Source: Sipunculus nudus (taxonomy: Eukaryota > Annelida > Sipuncula > Golfingiida > Sipunculidae). Taken from it: 64,000 bases of DNA. The notes below the pieces were generated by a model. The model ran no database searches. It worked only from the letters and a program-made list of their open reading frames with translations, and was not told the DNA's origin. The stretch is from positions 50,690,079-50,754,078 of the forward strand of contig CM049309.1 of the NCBI GenBank assembly GCA_026874595.1, read 5' to 3'. The position numbers were made by a program, and so were the translations under genes. Of the stretch, positions 1-13,470 are shown one piece after another. Each line of letters begins with the position of its first letter. The stretch's first letter is position 1.

Positions 1-1173
1 TTGTGCCGTTTTCTTAGTTATACTAAATATCTATGTATAGTAAAGCACTCGCGCCACATTTGTTTACATGTGCCACGGTGTTGAGCTTAATAAGATTCTG
101 TATCCGTCCCCTGACAGGGTTGACTGTCCCCCGCCAACCCTTTTGAAGAAAATGGGTATATTCTGTTAGCAAATCTAGGGCGTTTTCGAGAGACTACGAT
201 GACGATACGCACAAAGAAATGTGAGTTGGATTGATCGGAAGTAGATGTATCAGTAACCCAGCGTAGAAAGCTGGTGTAATCCCGACGTCTTTGATGTCGT
301 CGCCTGGGGCTGGAAAAGAGCTGAGCTCACCAGAAGATTGTAACTCAGGCTCCAGCGTCCGCAAGGATTGCTTTTGACAAATATTCCTCATAAGAGAAAC
401 AGCTCCCGCTAAGTGTGAGAGGAATAAAATGGCGCTTCCTGTTGTAAAAGGAAACATCCGCTGACATTAATAAGGCCGGTAACATCGATCTTTTGAGCGT
501 ACTATTAGGAACATCAATTAAAACGGCTTCCCTTAGTGCGACTGTACTTGGGATTTTCATATGGTGATTTAAAAAATACTGTGCGTAAATTAAAATAAAT
601 TATTTTTTATATACGCGTGGGACTGACAGACATTTCTTTTCTCCAAGTGAATCATGATCAACCAGGTGTAAAACCTGTTGCAACGGCAAGGTACAGACAT
701 ACAGTTATAAAAAAAATATGACAGCTCCCGATTGGACCAATGCCCTCTGGATATAGAGCACAAACTTAATGAATCGAAGAAACGCCTCGCTTTGGCGCAC
801 AACATGAAATCAATAGTCCGTCAGATAAGAAAACTCCGTCTTCAGAACTAGCAGCGAAAACGATTCTGCACAGATACCCCCCGGGGCCCTGCTCTATCCT
901 TTTTATTTTTTAAACCACAAGAGTGAATCCGGAAAAAAATGCCGCAAAGGATTTCTGTGTACAGAACTGATAATTTGCTTTCAGGGGGCAACGCGGTACC
1001 ACCATTAAAAATAAAGACTACAGCATATTTCAATTTTTGGTTTAACATAAACCTTTATAGCCTCCAGGTATGTACGTGTAAAATACAATGATACAAGTCG
1101 TCTTAGGACAACATAGCTCGCCGGTATGGGGATTTAGTAAATTCGTGATGAGATTTTCCAGGAAAAAATAGGT

Positions 1174-1176
<3 letters not shown>

Positions 1177-1205
<29 letters not shown>
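1177..1205. repeat. (TA)n microsatellite
   Basis: Uninterrupted AT/TA run. Confidence 0.95.
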
Positions 1206-1210
<5 letters not shown>

Positions 1211-1618
1211 GATGTTAATTAGTAAACAAAATATGTACTTTAAGCATGAGGCTACTCATAAGCTTATAGAAGTCAAAATATTGTTTTGCTTGGGTTAATG
1301 TAGACATGCCCGGATAGCTTTATGGTCTGAAAAATAGCTTTCTAGCACTCCAGTTTCAATGTTGGTTGGATAAATGTTGGTAAACAGATGGTCTAGAAAT
1401 GACTTGTGATCTATTGTGGGGCAGTCTATACATTGTCTATATTCTTTCAAAATGTGAGGATTTCATGATGTGAATGTTTGATAATGTCTATGATAAAGTC
1501 ACCAACAACTATGACTTGATCTGTATTCATTATTTGTAGATTATATTTTTAAGTTGAGTTTGAAGTTCTTTAAAAGTGGCTTTTGAAGATGAATACAGAG
1601 CCACAACAGAAAGGTTCA

Positions 1619-2110
1619 GATGAGAGTAAACAAAAATTTTAACCTTGGCTAGCTTGGGATCTGTACAAAGTTTGTTTGTGAGGTGATAATTACTGGTCCA
1701 GAAATTCAAATATGGGGAAAGTTTTAATAGCTCTCCTGGATATTGTCAGTGTTAACCAGTGTACAATGTTTAATTTAAATATCTTCATAAGCAAATGGAG
1801 CAATGAGCCTAACAAACAAAAAAATTTAACCAGACTTGTTCATGAACAACCGGGACCTCTGACGTGACCCTTTCATCCCTAAATCATACGGGAGATGCCT
1901 AATCCCCTATGCAATACATATCTGAAATATAAAAGCAAGTGGTTGCCAAATTATAAAGAGTAAACAAAAATTTTAACCTGACTTGTTCATGAACAAGAGA
2001 GGTCTGTGAGCTTGCACTTATGTTTAATATGAATGCAATCGGGTTAATGGCTGTCGAGTTATAGACTTAACAAAGAAACTTTAACCTGGGGTGTCTTACT
2101 CTTGCGCGTA
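1619..2110. repeat. Imperfect tandem repeat, ~147-bp spacing
   Basis: GAGTAAACAAAAATTTTAACC occurs near 1624 and 1958. GACTTGTTCATGAACAA occurs at 1833 and 1980. A weaker copy (AACAAAGAAACTTTAACCTG) lies near 2069. It is intronic, and no coding frame follows the period. Confidence 0.6.
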
Positions 2111-2543
2111 AACAAGTAAAAAGAGAGTGTTCTGTATTATTTCGGAACAGAATTTTTAATATTTCGTCGCTTTTCAACCTTTTTGTTTCATAAAATCTTT
2201 CAAAATTGAACTATATCAACACTAAGAAGAAAAAGTGATTATATTTTATTATGAAATTTAAAGCATTTTGATATTACTAGATATATAGGGTGTCTTCGTA
2301 AGAGAAATAGCCATTGAGTGATTTGCTAACAATATATAGGCCGCCACTAATGCAATATATATGATAAAGTTGGAAAAGAAGGGAGCGCTTTATAGTAATA
2401 TTAGGAAAAAACCCTGCAATAATGTTGCGTTGGCCTTCCTTTACCTTGTACCAAAAATTAATTACCTGTGCCATTGCCTCTAAAAAGTCTTGTAGAAAGA
2501 CATATGTAAAACATATGTATATATGTTTTATACGTGTACATAC

Positions 2544-2679
2544 CCTGAAATGTCCTGTTCCACATGTTACGTGTGATGGCTTTGCCGTCAGTTGCGTTGC
2601 CTCCCTCTGACAGTGTTTTGTTGAGGGCCAATGCGTACAAAATGACGGCATCGTGAAAAGCGCCCACAAAGCTGTTCAC
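2544..2679 (-). CDS. NPR3-like: NPR3-like receptor, exon 4 (last exon in the window)
   Basis: The exon is 136 nt, begins in phase 0 and ends in phase 1. It encodes VNSFVGAFHDAVILYALALN and then KTLSEGGNATDGKAITRNMWNRTFQG. The FHDA-[IV]-[IL]-LY-x-LAL core and the closing W-N-R-[ST]-F-x-G motif are family signatures, and the first is especially close to NPR3. The acceptor is TTTTTATTCCGAAACAG before 2679 and the donor is TTTCAGG followed by GTATGT. Three sequons are present (NKT, NAT, NRT). I looked for the following block (a glycine-rich turn leading to an N-G-D-R-type motif) on the minus strand of 1-2543 and did not find it. The next exon must be outside the window. Confidence 0.92.
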
Positions 2680-5600
2680 CTGTTTCGGAATAAAAAGATA
2701 AGGTGAAAACATAGTGAAAATAGTAAAAAATTACAAAACCCTTAGTTCTACGGCATTTACGTGCATTGTAACTAGAAAATAGGGGCATTGTAAATACAAG
2801 ATGTGCAAATTTGATTGAATTCCAACCGTTACCAAAATTGTCTAAATATAGATGGCATTCCTTATATATATAGTTTCAATCTTTAATATATTAAATGTGG
2901 TTGATAGGATATACGGACACGAAACTTGTTTTTGTCAATGTTTAACTGTCAACAAACAACGTTTACATAACTAGCGGGATACCCTTAATTCCTATACATG
3001 TCACTTACGACACCCGGGTTTTAGTTTGTACGCAAATGGCAGCCTCTAAACACGAGTGGTTTCGAAAGGTCAGGGTTTGATAAGGGCACGAAAAGACGCC
3101 ATGTACTCCAAGAACTGTCTCAAGAAGTCCATTAGACTCGCATGTTCCAAGAAGAAGCCGATGGAAAACGGTGGTGATGACCGCTCCCTCCTTTTCAAAT
3201 AAAAATTCATCAGCCCTGCTATTCTATACTTTTTATAACTTTTTTAGACTTTATACTTTTTTTAGAATTATATTTTTTTCAGATTTTTAAAATTATTAAT
3301 TATTTTTTATAATATATCATATTTCAGGTGTTGACACTTTTTTATTTTTCCCCCTAAAAACATCAAGTTCAAGATGGCGTATTTAGGCTTTTTACAAACG
3401 TTTTGTAACAGAGTTTGGTCATCTCAGCACTGATTAAGTTGAGTAATGTATAACAATATCATAAGAATTCGTAATTTTGCAACCTGATTTTTCCCTTTTA
3501 ATATAATTAAATCTATAGAGTGCATTTGCTTCATAAATAATATTTAACTGATGTCGTGGTGTTTGTCAAACAGACACAATAATGGTATGGAGTTCTGTGT
3601 TTTTATGTTTGGTTATGACAGATCAAACGACAATATAAAAAGTAAAAATTATTTCACGATTACACCAGTTGATATATTGTATCTATACAGGCCAGGCCTA
3701 GTTGTCTACAGGTTTTTCTACAGGTTTATCTACAGCCTTTATGCATTGACGGGGCTCCCACAGGGTTCCTTGAGAAATAAAGGAATGTTGTAGCAGGACT
3801 TGAGACAAATATATAGGAGTTTTTGGTGCACAATCGTGGTTTACATGAAGCATTATTATGATGGACTTTTCTCAATGCAGCGTCTAAGGATCTGTTCATC
3901 TGGTTAAGATACCTGAACTTTTATATGACTGCAACACTCATAAGCGCCGTTCTACAAAAGAGCTGCATGGTTTCAATAATTATTTATTTATATAACAAGA
4001 GGTATTCAGTTATTACAATGATTTTGAAAACAGGATTGTGCAGTTAAAACAATAAAGCAGAATATAGGGGATTACGATCTAAGTAATGGAATATAGGATA
4101 TTATATGAGGCATTGTTTTTCATATGAGAATATAGGAAATTATAGGAAATATTGGAGTAAGTGGCAGCCCTGCATTTATCTTCCTCAGCCAGACAGTTTT
4201 TATCTGACCTTTGGCAGAGTAAATTGCACAGAATGTATTTGTGAAGGCAGATGTCGCATTATCTTGGAGACATCTGTATCTTATTCCATTAAATAACATT
4301 TAACATAAACCTAGGTCAATCTAATTGTAACCTTCAACATAAATAGCTCAATATCTTTGTTTTCATATCGATAGTTCGACGGTACCTCCGCCTATTTAAA
4401 TTATAGCTTAAACATTTAGCGGCGCCATCCCTGATATGAAACCCAAGTCATGAAGTTATGATGTACGAGATTCATGTTATGAAAGTTTTTATTGTACAGA
4501 TGTATTTATATTTTTTTCACAAAATAGAAAAAATGTAATCTACATTTACGTCAAATGCAATGATTTCGCGTATTTTGATAAAATCCTGATCTCTTCTCCT
4601 GTAGGTTATGTCATGAATATATTTTGAAGCAGTCGATGTAACCATGTCACTTTGCTTTTCACGGCATACTCCACACGCAAGCCATGTAGAAACCTATCTT
4701 GATCCTAAACCGTATATTTTTGCGTCACACAGGTGGGAGTTGTGGGGTTTCAACGTGAACAGCAACCCAAGGAACGGGTCCCCACACAGAGTACTCAGTA
4801 CTATAAATACTAAATACTTAATCGCAAACGAGAAGATTTACAAGACGCTCCGACCTGCGATGGCTTGAGGGTGTTAGACTACTTTTTGCAAAAAAACCGT
4901 CCTTTTTATGCATTCATTCTCGTTTTCATTAACTATTCTTTAGTACAAAGAGAAAAAGAGAAAAAATTAGAACACCAGAGAGAGAAAAAGATGTACGTGA
5001 GATCTTTTTTTCTGATCCTCTTGGTTGTTGCCTTCTGGGCGCAGCTTCTTAATGGACTGTAGATTTACACTTGTTGCCAATAATCATATCAGCGCTAGGG
5101 GATCTTGGATTTCCTTTGCCGTGTGGACGCTAATGCTTAGCGACTAGTTCAGTTGGTCTGATGAATGGTGTTTCTGGAAAAATTGAAGGCTACATCACTG
5201 GATAGAACGCACTGCAGACAGAAGGCGACATACCGTGCGGACCGAGGTATCACCTGCCTTAGCGTCGGAAATAACCACTAGCGACTTGCCCAATCTCTAG
5301 TCAACAAACATCAACAGTAACAAGCCCCTAATGTAGCCTGGCAGTCTCCTAGTAACCAAAGGTTCCGAAATAATCATTTACACACCTACAACAATCTAAC
5401 ATATGAACATGGTGGCAGAAGTGGGATAGCACAGATCCGAAATCAGTTCACGAGGACAGGGTTAAAACAACCAAAGAACGCTAGCTTTAGGGGCACCAGA
5501 AGCAACAATTAATTAAATGAAGGAGCCAACGTTGGGTTCCTGGACTTTTCTGTGGTAGGCATTTACTCGAATATTCTTAGGATCCCATAAATCGACTTAA

Positions 5601-7350
5601 TTTAATGAGATAATTCACTTAATATTAAAGCAGGACCTTGTGAAAGAGCAAAATAGATTCTTTGTCTTATTCTGATTCTTACTTTTAGTCTCCGATTACG
5701 AGTCAGGAGACCACCTACGGACTGGTTATGGTTATTAGGGGTGATTAATGGAAAAAAAAACATATACTGGTGCTTTATTTTAATAAACCGCGGGGCCTGA
5801 CGTCTAAGAAGATTGGTCTGGGCCCAAAATTCGTTCAACGAAACATTATCAGCAAGTGTGTTTCAATTGAAAGGTCATTTAAAACAATGATGTCGTTTAC
5901 AATAAAATATTATATTTTCATTATATTGTATCATATCAGGATTTAGAGTTATTGTATAGACTTCGCAAACAATTTTTGATATACCAATGGCTTACAGTCA
6001 GTGGACACACCAGGAACCCACACCCTTCTACTCATTTTAGTCACAGGTATGTTGAAAGACAATTAAGACTGGAATTAAGGTGATAAAGAAGCAGAGACTG
6101 GAGTTCTGTTGCCATAAAATGCTGTCCGACATTGTGTATATGGGTCAAATATTTAGTCAGCATGCGGAAAGATGATGAGACACGTTAAAAAATTAGTGAA
6201 ACCCTATACTGGTTTGGGGAATAAGGATGACAGGCCTTATAATATTCTAACTGCTCTTCCATAACCCCATGAACATATTTTTCATAACCTACTTGTACAT
6301 CTTCTAATGGCTTATTACAGAAACATGACTCTATTAACGCTAGGGTTGCACAGCTTGAAAGTGGATTGGATTCACATGACCTTTATTCTGTGCTAATTTT
6401 ACCAGGTCAAAACGAAAACGCTCGAGGCAAATTCCTGAGTATAATATGGCAGCACGACTCTTTCGGGTTGTTATGGGAATATCAATATACAGCTAGTTCT
6501 CCATATGACACTGGAAACAAATCGAAGTCGTGCAAGGTTTTTGTGCCCTGCACGCATTGTTATGAAGGAGACAAACATTGATTGTCGCACGAGCTTTTGT
6601 TATGCGTCGCATGCTTGGCTACCTCCCGTGTTTACCTAATTGCGTGTATTTTGACTGTGTCACCAGGACAAGTCGTGGCCCGAGGAGGTGCGTAATTTCG
6701 CGCTTTCGTTACCGCTTTCGATTCTCTTGTTTCAACGATGTCTTGTTTCATGACTAAATGATTACTTCACATCAGTCAAGAGGGCTTCAGGAGGCGTTAA
6801 ACCGGCAATCCGTAGGCAGTATCTTGCGCCCCGCAAACAAGCTTGAATCGAACTAACAATGTACGATGTTAACTGTATATGGCAGGGGGCGTATCCAAAA
6901 GTGGACGGCTACAATTTATAACGACATGTTGCCCGTGGGTTCTGACGCTAATTTGTCGAGCTTGGCTTAGATAGTCAGTTGAGGAGTATTTGTTATTTTA
7001 CATTTGTTTCCGATATAAAAATTATCAATTTATATTGCATACCTTTACACTTAAATAGCCAGACGCTATTACATGTTATTTTTAGGTGGATCTCAGAAAG
7101 GACGTCGAAACATGATATTTAATATAACATTTGTCAAAACTGAAGCATAAATATGAGAAAACAATATATCAAGCAAGGCTGAAACCAAATGTGGTGAGGT
7201 CTATAAGATACGTCTGGCATTTTGCTAATAACTACATTCATTGATAATATCTTAGCTATTTTGTAACACAAGAAGACAGACGGATGGACGGGAAGACTGA
7301 TAGACAAAAAGACAAGAGATAGGCAGACAGATTACATTGATCAATAAGTG

Positions 7351-7353
<3 letters not shown>

Positions 7354-7394
<41 letters not shown>
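7354..7394. repeat. (CT)n microsatellite
   Basis: Uninterrupted CT run, about 20 units. Confidence 0.95.
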
Positions 7395-7401
<7 letters not shown>

Positions 7402-9087
7402 CAATTTGAGCACAATATAGGGTGTGTCGTTATATTATAAAAGACACATATTTCGACAGTTCAAGTAATTTTACCATCCAGAAAGATGGGTCTTCAATGG
7501 CATACCCATAATCCTACAGATTTAACAATAAACTTCTCACTGCTACCAAGACCACACTATTTTACTGTTCCCTTTAATGTGAGTGATCTAAGGCTAGAAA
7601 TATATATGGCGGTGAACATGCCGGGCCAATGAGATGTCCGTTTTGACAAATGGTGCTATTTAACCGCATGTGTCAGATCGTTAAATGTCAAAATTATAAT
7701 TAATTAAGGAATATTAGCTCCTCAGCGGCTAGCTTGTCATGGAAATAAGCTTCAGTTGTCTTCTTTGTATGACCGTCTTACTTGTTGTTAATTAAATATT
7801 AGGAAACCGTCGGCTTGATCGCTTGGCAAGAATTGAAGCTTCCAATTCCGGAAAAAAAGAAGCCAAAATAATCCTTTTCATAGATATCTGTCCAATAAGA
7901 GCACGTCGTCAAGATGGCGGACTTGCAAAGGCTAAAGGTTTTTCTCATTAGGCATCTTGACTGCCAATAAGTCACACTGGAGATCATTATCAGCTCAGAG
8001 CAAGCGTGAAAGCAATGGCGATATAAACTGTTTTCGCACCCATCTTGTGCAACAGGCGAAATAGCATGTAACATTTTGGTCATATTAATTTTAAAAGTAC
8101 CCTTGCTTGTTAGTTTTTTTCATTATCTCAAAGGATTTCCAGACTCACGGGCTCTCACACAGCCTGGTCATTATTCTCCAGCTTGTGAGTGGCTGAACCG
8201 GAAGCAGACGGCTTTACATAATACAAAACACAAAACCAGAAACGGACACGGAGAAAATAATATACAGTCACCTGACGAGTTGGTCTGGCGGGTGTGTATT
8301 GAGGATGTCCCTAACCTGATCGAGGGCTTCATAGTTGTGTGCGTCCAGAATTAATAACGGCTCATATTGGTGGCAGCCGACTTAAACGCTGACTTCGTCT
8401 AGCTATCTCGAGTAATTGGAGTAATAAGCCTGGAAGAGCAGTTCATGAAATTCCCGTCACAGGAAACCAAGTGTGTCTAGCCTTTCATTTCCCGAACGAA
8501 GCCAGTTTTTCTCCTTAACGATCGGAAACTATATTCATTTCTATCCATTCCTGGGCCCAATTATTCCAGAAAACGTTACATACAAAAGTATGCCTTTTTT
8601 CCTCTTCAGGACGTAGGAATAAAGTATATTTCTTCTAGAATATATATCTTGAATATTTCAGTATATGTGTGATATTTATGTTAATATCTTTAGCCTCACA
8701 AGAACTGCAATATGTCACAATTTGAAGTATATGGCAACATATCGGTTCTTTTTTTCCGGTACATAAGATTTTTTTTTAGGTGCAAATAATCAACCACAAT
8801 TTCCTTCCACATGATGCAATAGATTTCCTGACAGAGCATGAGGAGAAATGTTTGATGGACCATCAAACCATTGGTAGAGGAAATATAATATCCATATATC
8901 ATATTTAAGTGTAAACCTAGATGGGGCTGATACCAGATCTGGTAGTGTCGAGTTCTTCAATCCAAGTTGCTTTCGTTCCGGATCTGCCCATACATTACCT
9001 ATGTATAAATTGTGCATTTGTATTTTATGGTATATTAAAGGGATATACCCTTATTTGTGACATTCGGGTTTTAGTCAAAATGGCTAA

Positions 9088-9117
9088 CCCCCCCCCCCCC
9101 CCCACCACACACACACA
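9088..9117. repeat. Poly-C tract followed by (CA)n
   Basis: Sixteen C residues followed by a short CA run. Confidence 0.95.
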
Positions 9118-10348
9118 TATTTGCGCGATTAAGGTTGATAAGGATACTGTGAACTAATTTCAGGTTTCCAAAGAGACTTTAAAATGGCCTGTACTATTTG
9201 TCTGTACTCTAATATTTTAGGTTCAACAGTTAAGACTTGTGTCCTGTCTGACCCTCTGGATGCTAAGAATCATGTTTTAGGCCAATAGCTCGCAGGATAT
9301 AGGTCACCTCGGCCTAATTTTAGGAGCTTTGCCCAGGACCTCACAGGGTGTAAAGTTTCTACAGAATGGACGACGGACAAAAGGATCGCTATAGCTCAGA
9401 TGACTTTTGGTAAAAAAAAGCCGAAGTACAAATCTATGTGAAAATTCCAGATGAGTACGATATCAGCGAGGATGAATAAATGGCCAACGCTGCAACACGA
9501 GGGACAGGGCTACCTAAATAACAACAGTGATGTATTATTCTCGAGGAAAAGTCGCTCTTGGCCTGACCCAGTTCATAAATTGCGATCTGTGATCTGAAGC
9601 AGCTCTTAAACTATGGACCGTGGTGTGAATAGAATTTTATATCCCAAACGAGGTCTGATGACCAAGATGAAGAGCTAATGCGTGGGATGAAAGCACCAGC
9701 TGATTAACCTGTTATAACTGATACGTGATACTGAAAATCCATCCTCATCAAATTACCTTCCATAATAATGTCACATTACACAGAATACGTTTTTTTTGTC
9801 CTTTAGAATGAAAATTAAGATAAGCAATTTAAGGTGACCGACGCATCGTTGGCTAGTGTTACATAATTACTCTTCTTGGCACCTGAGCACATTGATATTC
9901 AATAACTCTGTCCCCTTGCTACCTGTGTTGTTTGATTTGCTTTTGGTGTACGATTAAGCCATCTCTCGTGATAAACCATTTGAACGAGAATTCTTGATTC
10001 ACAAAAAAACCTGGCTAATCTAAAAAGAATGTCATACGGCGAATTGATGGGTATAGTAAAGTATCTCCTGTTTCATGTGAAAGATTAATTTGTTTTTATA
10101 ACAAACTAATCTACAGTTTTTTTAATTACATAAAGTCAGATAAATTAGTTTATAGATAGAGCTGAAACTATAAACTGCTTTCTTTTGTATTCAATCTCGC
10201 CCCGAAGCAGGGAAGTAAGAAATAGAGTAAAATTTGAATATGAAATGTTGAGCCTATTTTTCAATATTAAAACGAGATATTTCTTGGCGCCACAGGAGCC
10301 TTAGTATCCCCAGACAATTAATCCCCCCGCCACCCCCTTTATGAATAG

Positions 10349-10371
10349 CCCCCCCCCCCCCCCCCCCCCCC
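10349..10371. repeat. Poly-C tract
   Basis: About 23 consecutive C residues, just before the satellite region; its length may be a sequencing estimate. Confidence 0.9.
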
Positions 10372-10460
10372 ATCTTCAGCAGCATATACTGACACTTGGC
10401 AAACGACTAAGGTTTTTTCCGTCTATCAACTTGAGAAACAATATCTTTCACCTAAAATGG

Positions 10461-11020
10461 GGACCAATACGGTAAATCACTCTTGAGAAAAGAGCATTAA
10501 TTTATTTTACGGAAACGGGAAGGTAATTTTCGCCACCTGTCTGGGTTACGAGAAAATTTTCCAAGATGAAAGACATGCCAAATTTAAGACCAATATCTTG
10601 AACCACTCCGGAGATATGAGCAATATTCACCCAAAGCACATGTAGAGATGGACGCCACGCCAAAATGATAGCAGATGGCGCCACCAGTCTTGAGTACAAG
10701 ATTGAGGAGTCCAAGATCTATAGATATGCACGATTTCAGGCCAATAGGGCAAATCGCTCCCCAGAAAAGGGCATTAATTTATTTTACAAGAACAGCAAGG
10801 TTAGTTGCGCCACCTGTCTGGTTTATAAGAAAACTTTCCAAGATTTGATGGACATGCCAAATTTCTGACCAATACCGTGAACCACTCCGGAGATATGAGC
10901 AAATATCACCGAAAGCAAACGTACGGATGGACGCCACACAATTACGATTGCAGATAGCGCCACCAGTCTTGAATACAAGATGGAAGTATCCAAGATCAAT
11001 GGATATGCACAATTTCAGCC
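10461..11020. repeat. Satellite, two copies of a ~277-bp unit
   Basis: GCATTAATTTATTTTAC recurs at 10494 and 10771, and the flanking words (CGCCACCTGTCTGG, CCACTCCGGAGATATGAGC, GGCGCCACCAGTCTTGA) recur in the same order. Identity is moderate by eye. The open frames across the unit appear to be incidental. Confidence 0.8.
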
Positions 11021-11023
11021 CGA

Positions 11024-11960
11024 TCTGTCCATTAGTTTTAGTCTTATAATGCTCACAGTACTGTCAAGTGGCAATGATGGGGTATTAGAGGGGGCGAAAA
11101 CAAGAAAAGGACAGAAGGTAGCGCCACCTGTCTTCCACAGAAGACAAAGCTATCCAACATCTTCGGTCAATTTGATTTTTGGACCAATCCATGCATCCGT
11201 TATTGAGATATTTATGATTTTGTGTGATTTTCACCATATATCGCAATATTCAAGGTCAAGGGCACACTCATAGGAAAGGTCATGCCCACAATTCAAATAT
11301 AATCATCCCATAACCTATGTCTATTTAGAGCATAATATGAAAGAAATCTGTCCATTAGTGTTTGACTTATAATGCTCACAGTACTGTAAAGTGGCAATAA
11401 TGGGGGTATTAAACGGCAGGAAAATAAGAAAAGGATAACAGGTGGAGCCACCAGTTTCCGGTACATGGCAACACTATCAAAGATCTTCGGTCAATTTGAT
11501 TTTTGGACCAATCCATGCATCCGTTATTGAGATATTTATGATTTTGTGTGATTTTCACCATATATCGCAATATTCAAGGTCAAGGGCACACTCATAGGAA
11601 AGGTCATGCCCACAATTCAAATATAATCATCCCATAACCTATGTCTATTTAGAGCATAATATGAAAGAAATCTGTCCATTAGTGTTTGACTTATAATGCT
11701 CACAGTACTGTAAAGTGGCAATAATGGGGGTATTAAACGGCAGGAAAATAAGAAAAGGATAACAGGTGGAGCCACCAGTTTCCGGTACATGGCAACACTA
11801 TCAAAGATCTTCGGTCAAGTTGATTTTTGGATCAATCCATGCAAGATTTCTTGAGATATTTAAGAATTTGTGTGATGTTTCCCAAAAATGGACTTATTCA
11901 AGGTCAAGATCACTCTCCTAGTAAAGGTCATGACCCCATTTTAAAAAGGCTTCGTCCTAT
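11024..11960. repeat. Satellite, about three copies of a 324-bp unit
   Basis: The word CTTCGGTCAA recurs at 11161 and 11485, and as CTTCGGTCAAG at 11809, each step 324 bp. TCTGTCCATTAG recurs at 11024, 11347 and 11671. Copies one and two are identical over long stretches, so the expansion is recent; copy three diverges after about 11820. The unit carries GACCAAT...GAGATAT...TTTTCACC, a layout also seen in the neighbouring 277-bp unit. The array runs into a phrase at 11979-12030 that resembles a repeat I recall as common in molluscs. Confidence 0.88.
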
Positions 11961-12305
11961 CACCCATATCTATGCACATGTCAAGTTTGGTAAAGATCCA
12001 TAAAATATTTTTTCAGTTATCGCATCCAAACGAAATCGACCGTGATTAAACCACAGTATCCCGACTTTGTCTTGGGATACAATAAATGATAGGGACAAGC
12101 ACATTCTTTTTTTATTTAAGGGGAACGTAGGAACACTACGTTTCACTGCATTTCAATGACGTTTATTCGGTACTCACAGGCCATCATGGTCAAAGAAAAA
12201 TGTAAAAACAAAACCGAAAAATTTATAAAAAAAAGTCCAGAGATCAACCCAGCGTGATCAAGCCTGATCTAGCAAGGAACAATTAGATAAATCGCCAAAT
12301 TAATA

Positions 12306-12723
12306 ATGGAAGTGGATAAAATATTCAGCAGCAGCAGAAAAAGTTTACGCTCGTCGAGCAGCCACAGGTCGCTGTGGTCAAGACCTCAGCCCTGTGCGCT
12401 CCTTGAGCACGTTCTCCGATCCAACAGACGCGATGCCACACCAAGCCAAGCAGAGAGCCGCGAGAGGTCGCCACCAAATATCCCGAGCCGGTGACCTTTT
12501 AGGAAGGCTACAGCATCTACAGCCGCAAAGACAGAAGCAACCCACATTCCCTCCACCGATCCAAGCAGCGGAGAGCCAGCCATGCCATTCGAGAGCCGAA
12601 CTCGATCATTGTGAACGACAGTGTTTCGAGACGCATCACCTTTATACTTTTCGGCCATTGGACCGTATAACCCGTTTCCCAGTTATGCAAGCAAGTTTTT
12701 TCGACATCGGCCGGATAAAATAA
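12306..12723 (+). other. G+C-rich patch with overlapping open frames, unassigned
   Basis: Two plus-strand frames (12306-12494, Ser/Arg-rich; 12394-12723, Gln/Arg-rich) and one minus-strand frame overlap. Such multi-frame openness usually reflects composition. No domain or splice pattern was recognised. Confidence 0.15.
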
Positions 12724-13017
12724 TGTTTAGGGAGATATCGTGACGCGTATGCAGTGTTGAAGTTGAAATTCAAAATTTTGTCTAAAAATTCCAGTATTTA
12801 GAGACCGTGAATAAAACCTAATTATCTGTCAATTTAATTAGAAGTGGTTACGAGTAACATTATTTAGGTATCGCGTCATTTAAGAAATGCTCAAGTTTAA
12901 ATTGAAAAATAAAAAAAAATAATGAAAATTCAAGAAAGCGCTTTTTAAATTCTAAATACAGGCAAGAGGTCCCATAAGATATACATCGTCTACCAAACCT
13001 ATCAGGAGTGGATACGC

Positions 13018-13018
<1 letters not shown>

Positions 13019-13072
<54 letters not shown>
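13019..13072. repeat. (TA)n microsatellite
   Basis: 27 TA units without interruption. Open frames of alternating Tyr and Ile here are artefacts. Confidence 0.95.
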
Positions 13073-13073
<1 letters not shown>

Positions 13074-13372
13074 CTATACATTGTAGCAGTGTACAGGATA
13101 TAGCACATATCACATATTAGGTTCATAAATCGATTGATACCTTATCATTGTATCCAGTAGGAAGCAGGGGCCTGAAGGGGTGGATCAGTTTATTGTTATT
13201 TTCATGTTACAGTAAAGACATTTTGTGGGTTGACCCAGTTAGGTCCCCCAGATAGCAAAACAATCGATTTCAAGTGTTTTCTTTCTTATGCCATTTTCTG
13301 TTTGCGCTATATCTCCAATATGGCTTTTTTCGAAAGCTGAAATTTCAGGTAAATATTATTATTCCTAGGCAC

Positions 13373-13470
13373 AGATTTTTACCTGATATTTATTATTGAC
13401 CTTGACCATATTCCCGAGGTCGTACACTCCGAATTCTATTCACCCATTATCGCTCCGTTGCGGGACCGGA
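13373..13470 (+). repeat. Possible dispersed repeat, partner near 14581-14660
   Basis: ACCTGATATT-AT, then TTGAC-TTGA and GTC-TACA-TC-AATTC, are shared in order with 14581-14660. Identity is low and the match may be partly chance. Confidence 0.3.

Larger units (their letters stand above)
1..2543 (-). other. Intron 4 (partial) of the receptor gene
   Basis: This sequence lies downstream of exon 4 in gene sense. Apart from the tandem repeat at 1619-2110 and one (TA)n tract, nothing is recognised. Short open frames at 194-1048 show no receptor motif. Confidence 0.7.

Noticed and set aside
4105-4296. Cys-rich frame with CTECICEG, resembling a fragment of a von Willebrand C domain
   Set aside because: Only four closely placed cysteines, no splice donor after the segment and no neighbouring domain; most likely chance.
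10502-11273. Several open frames across 10.5-11.3 kb
   Set aside because: They lie in the satellite units and differ in frame and length between repeat copies.
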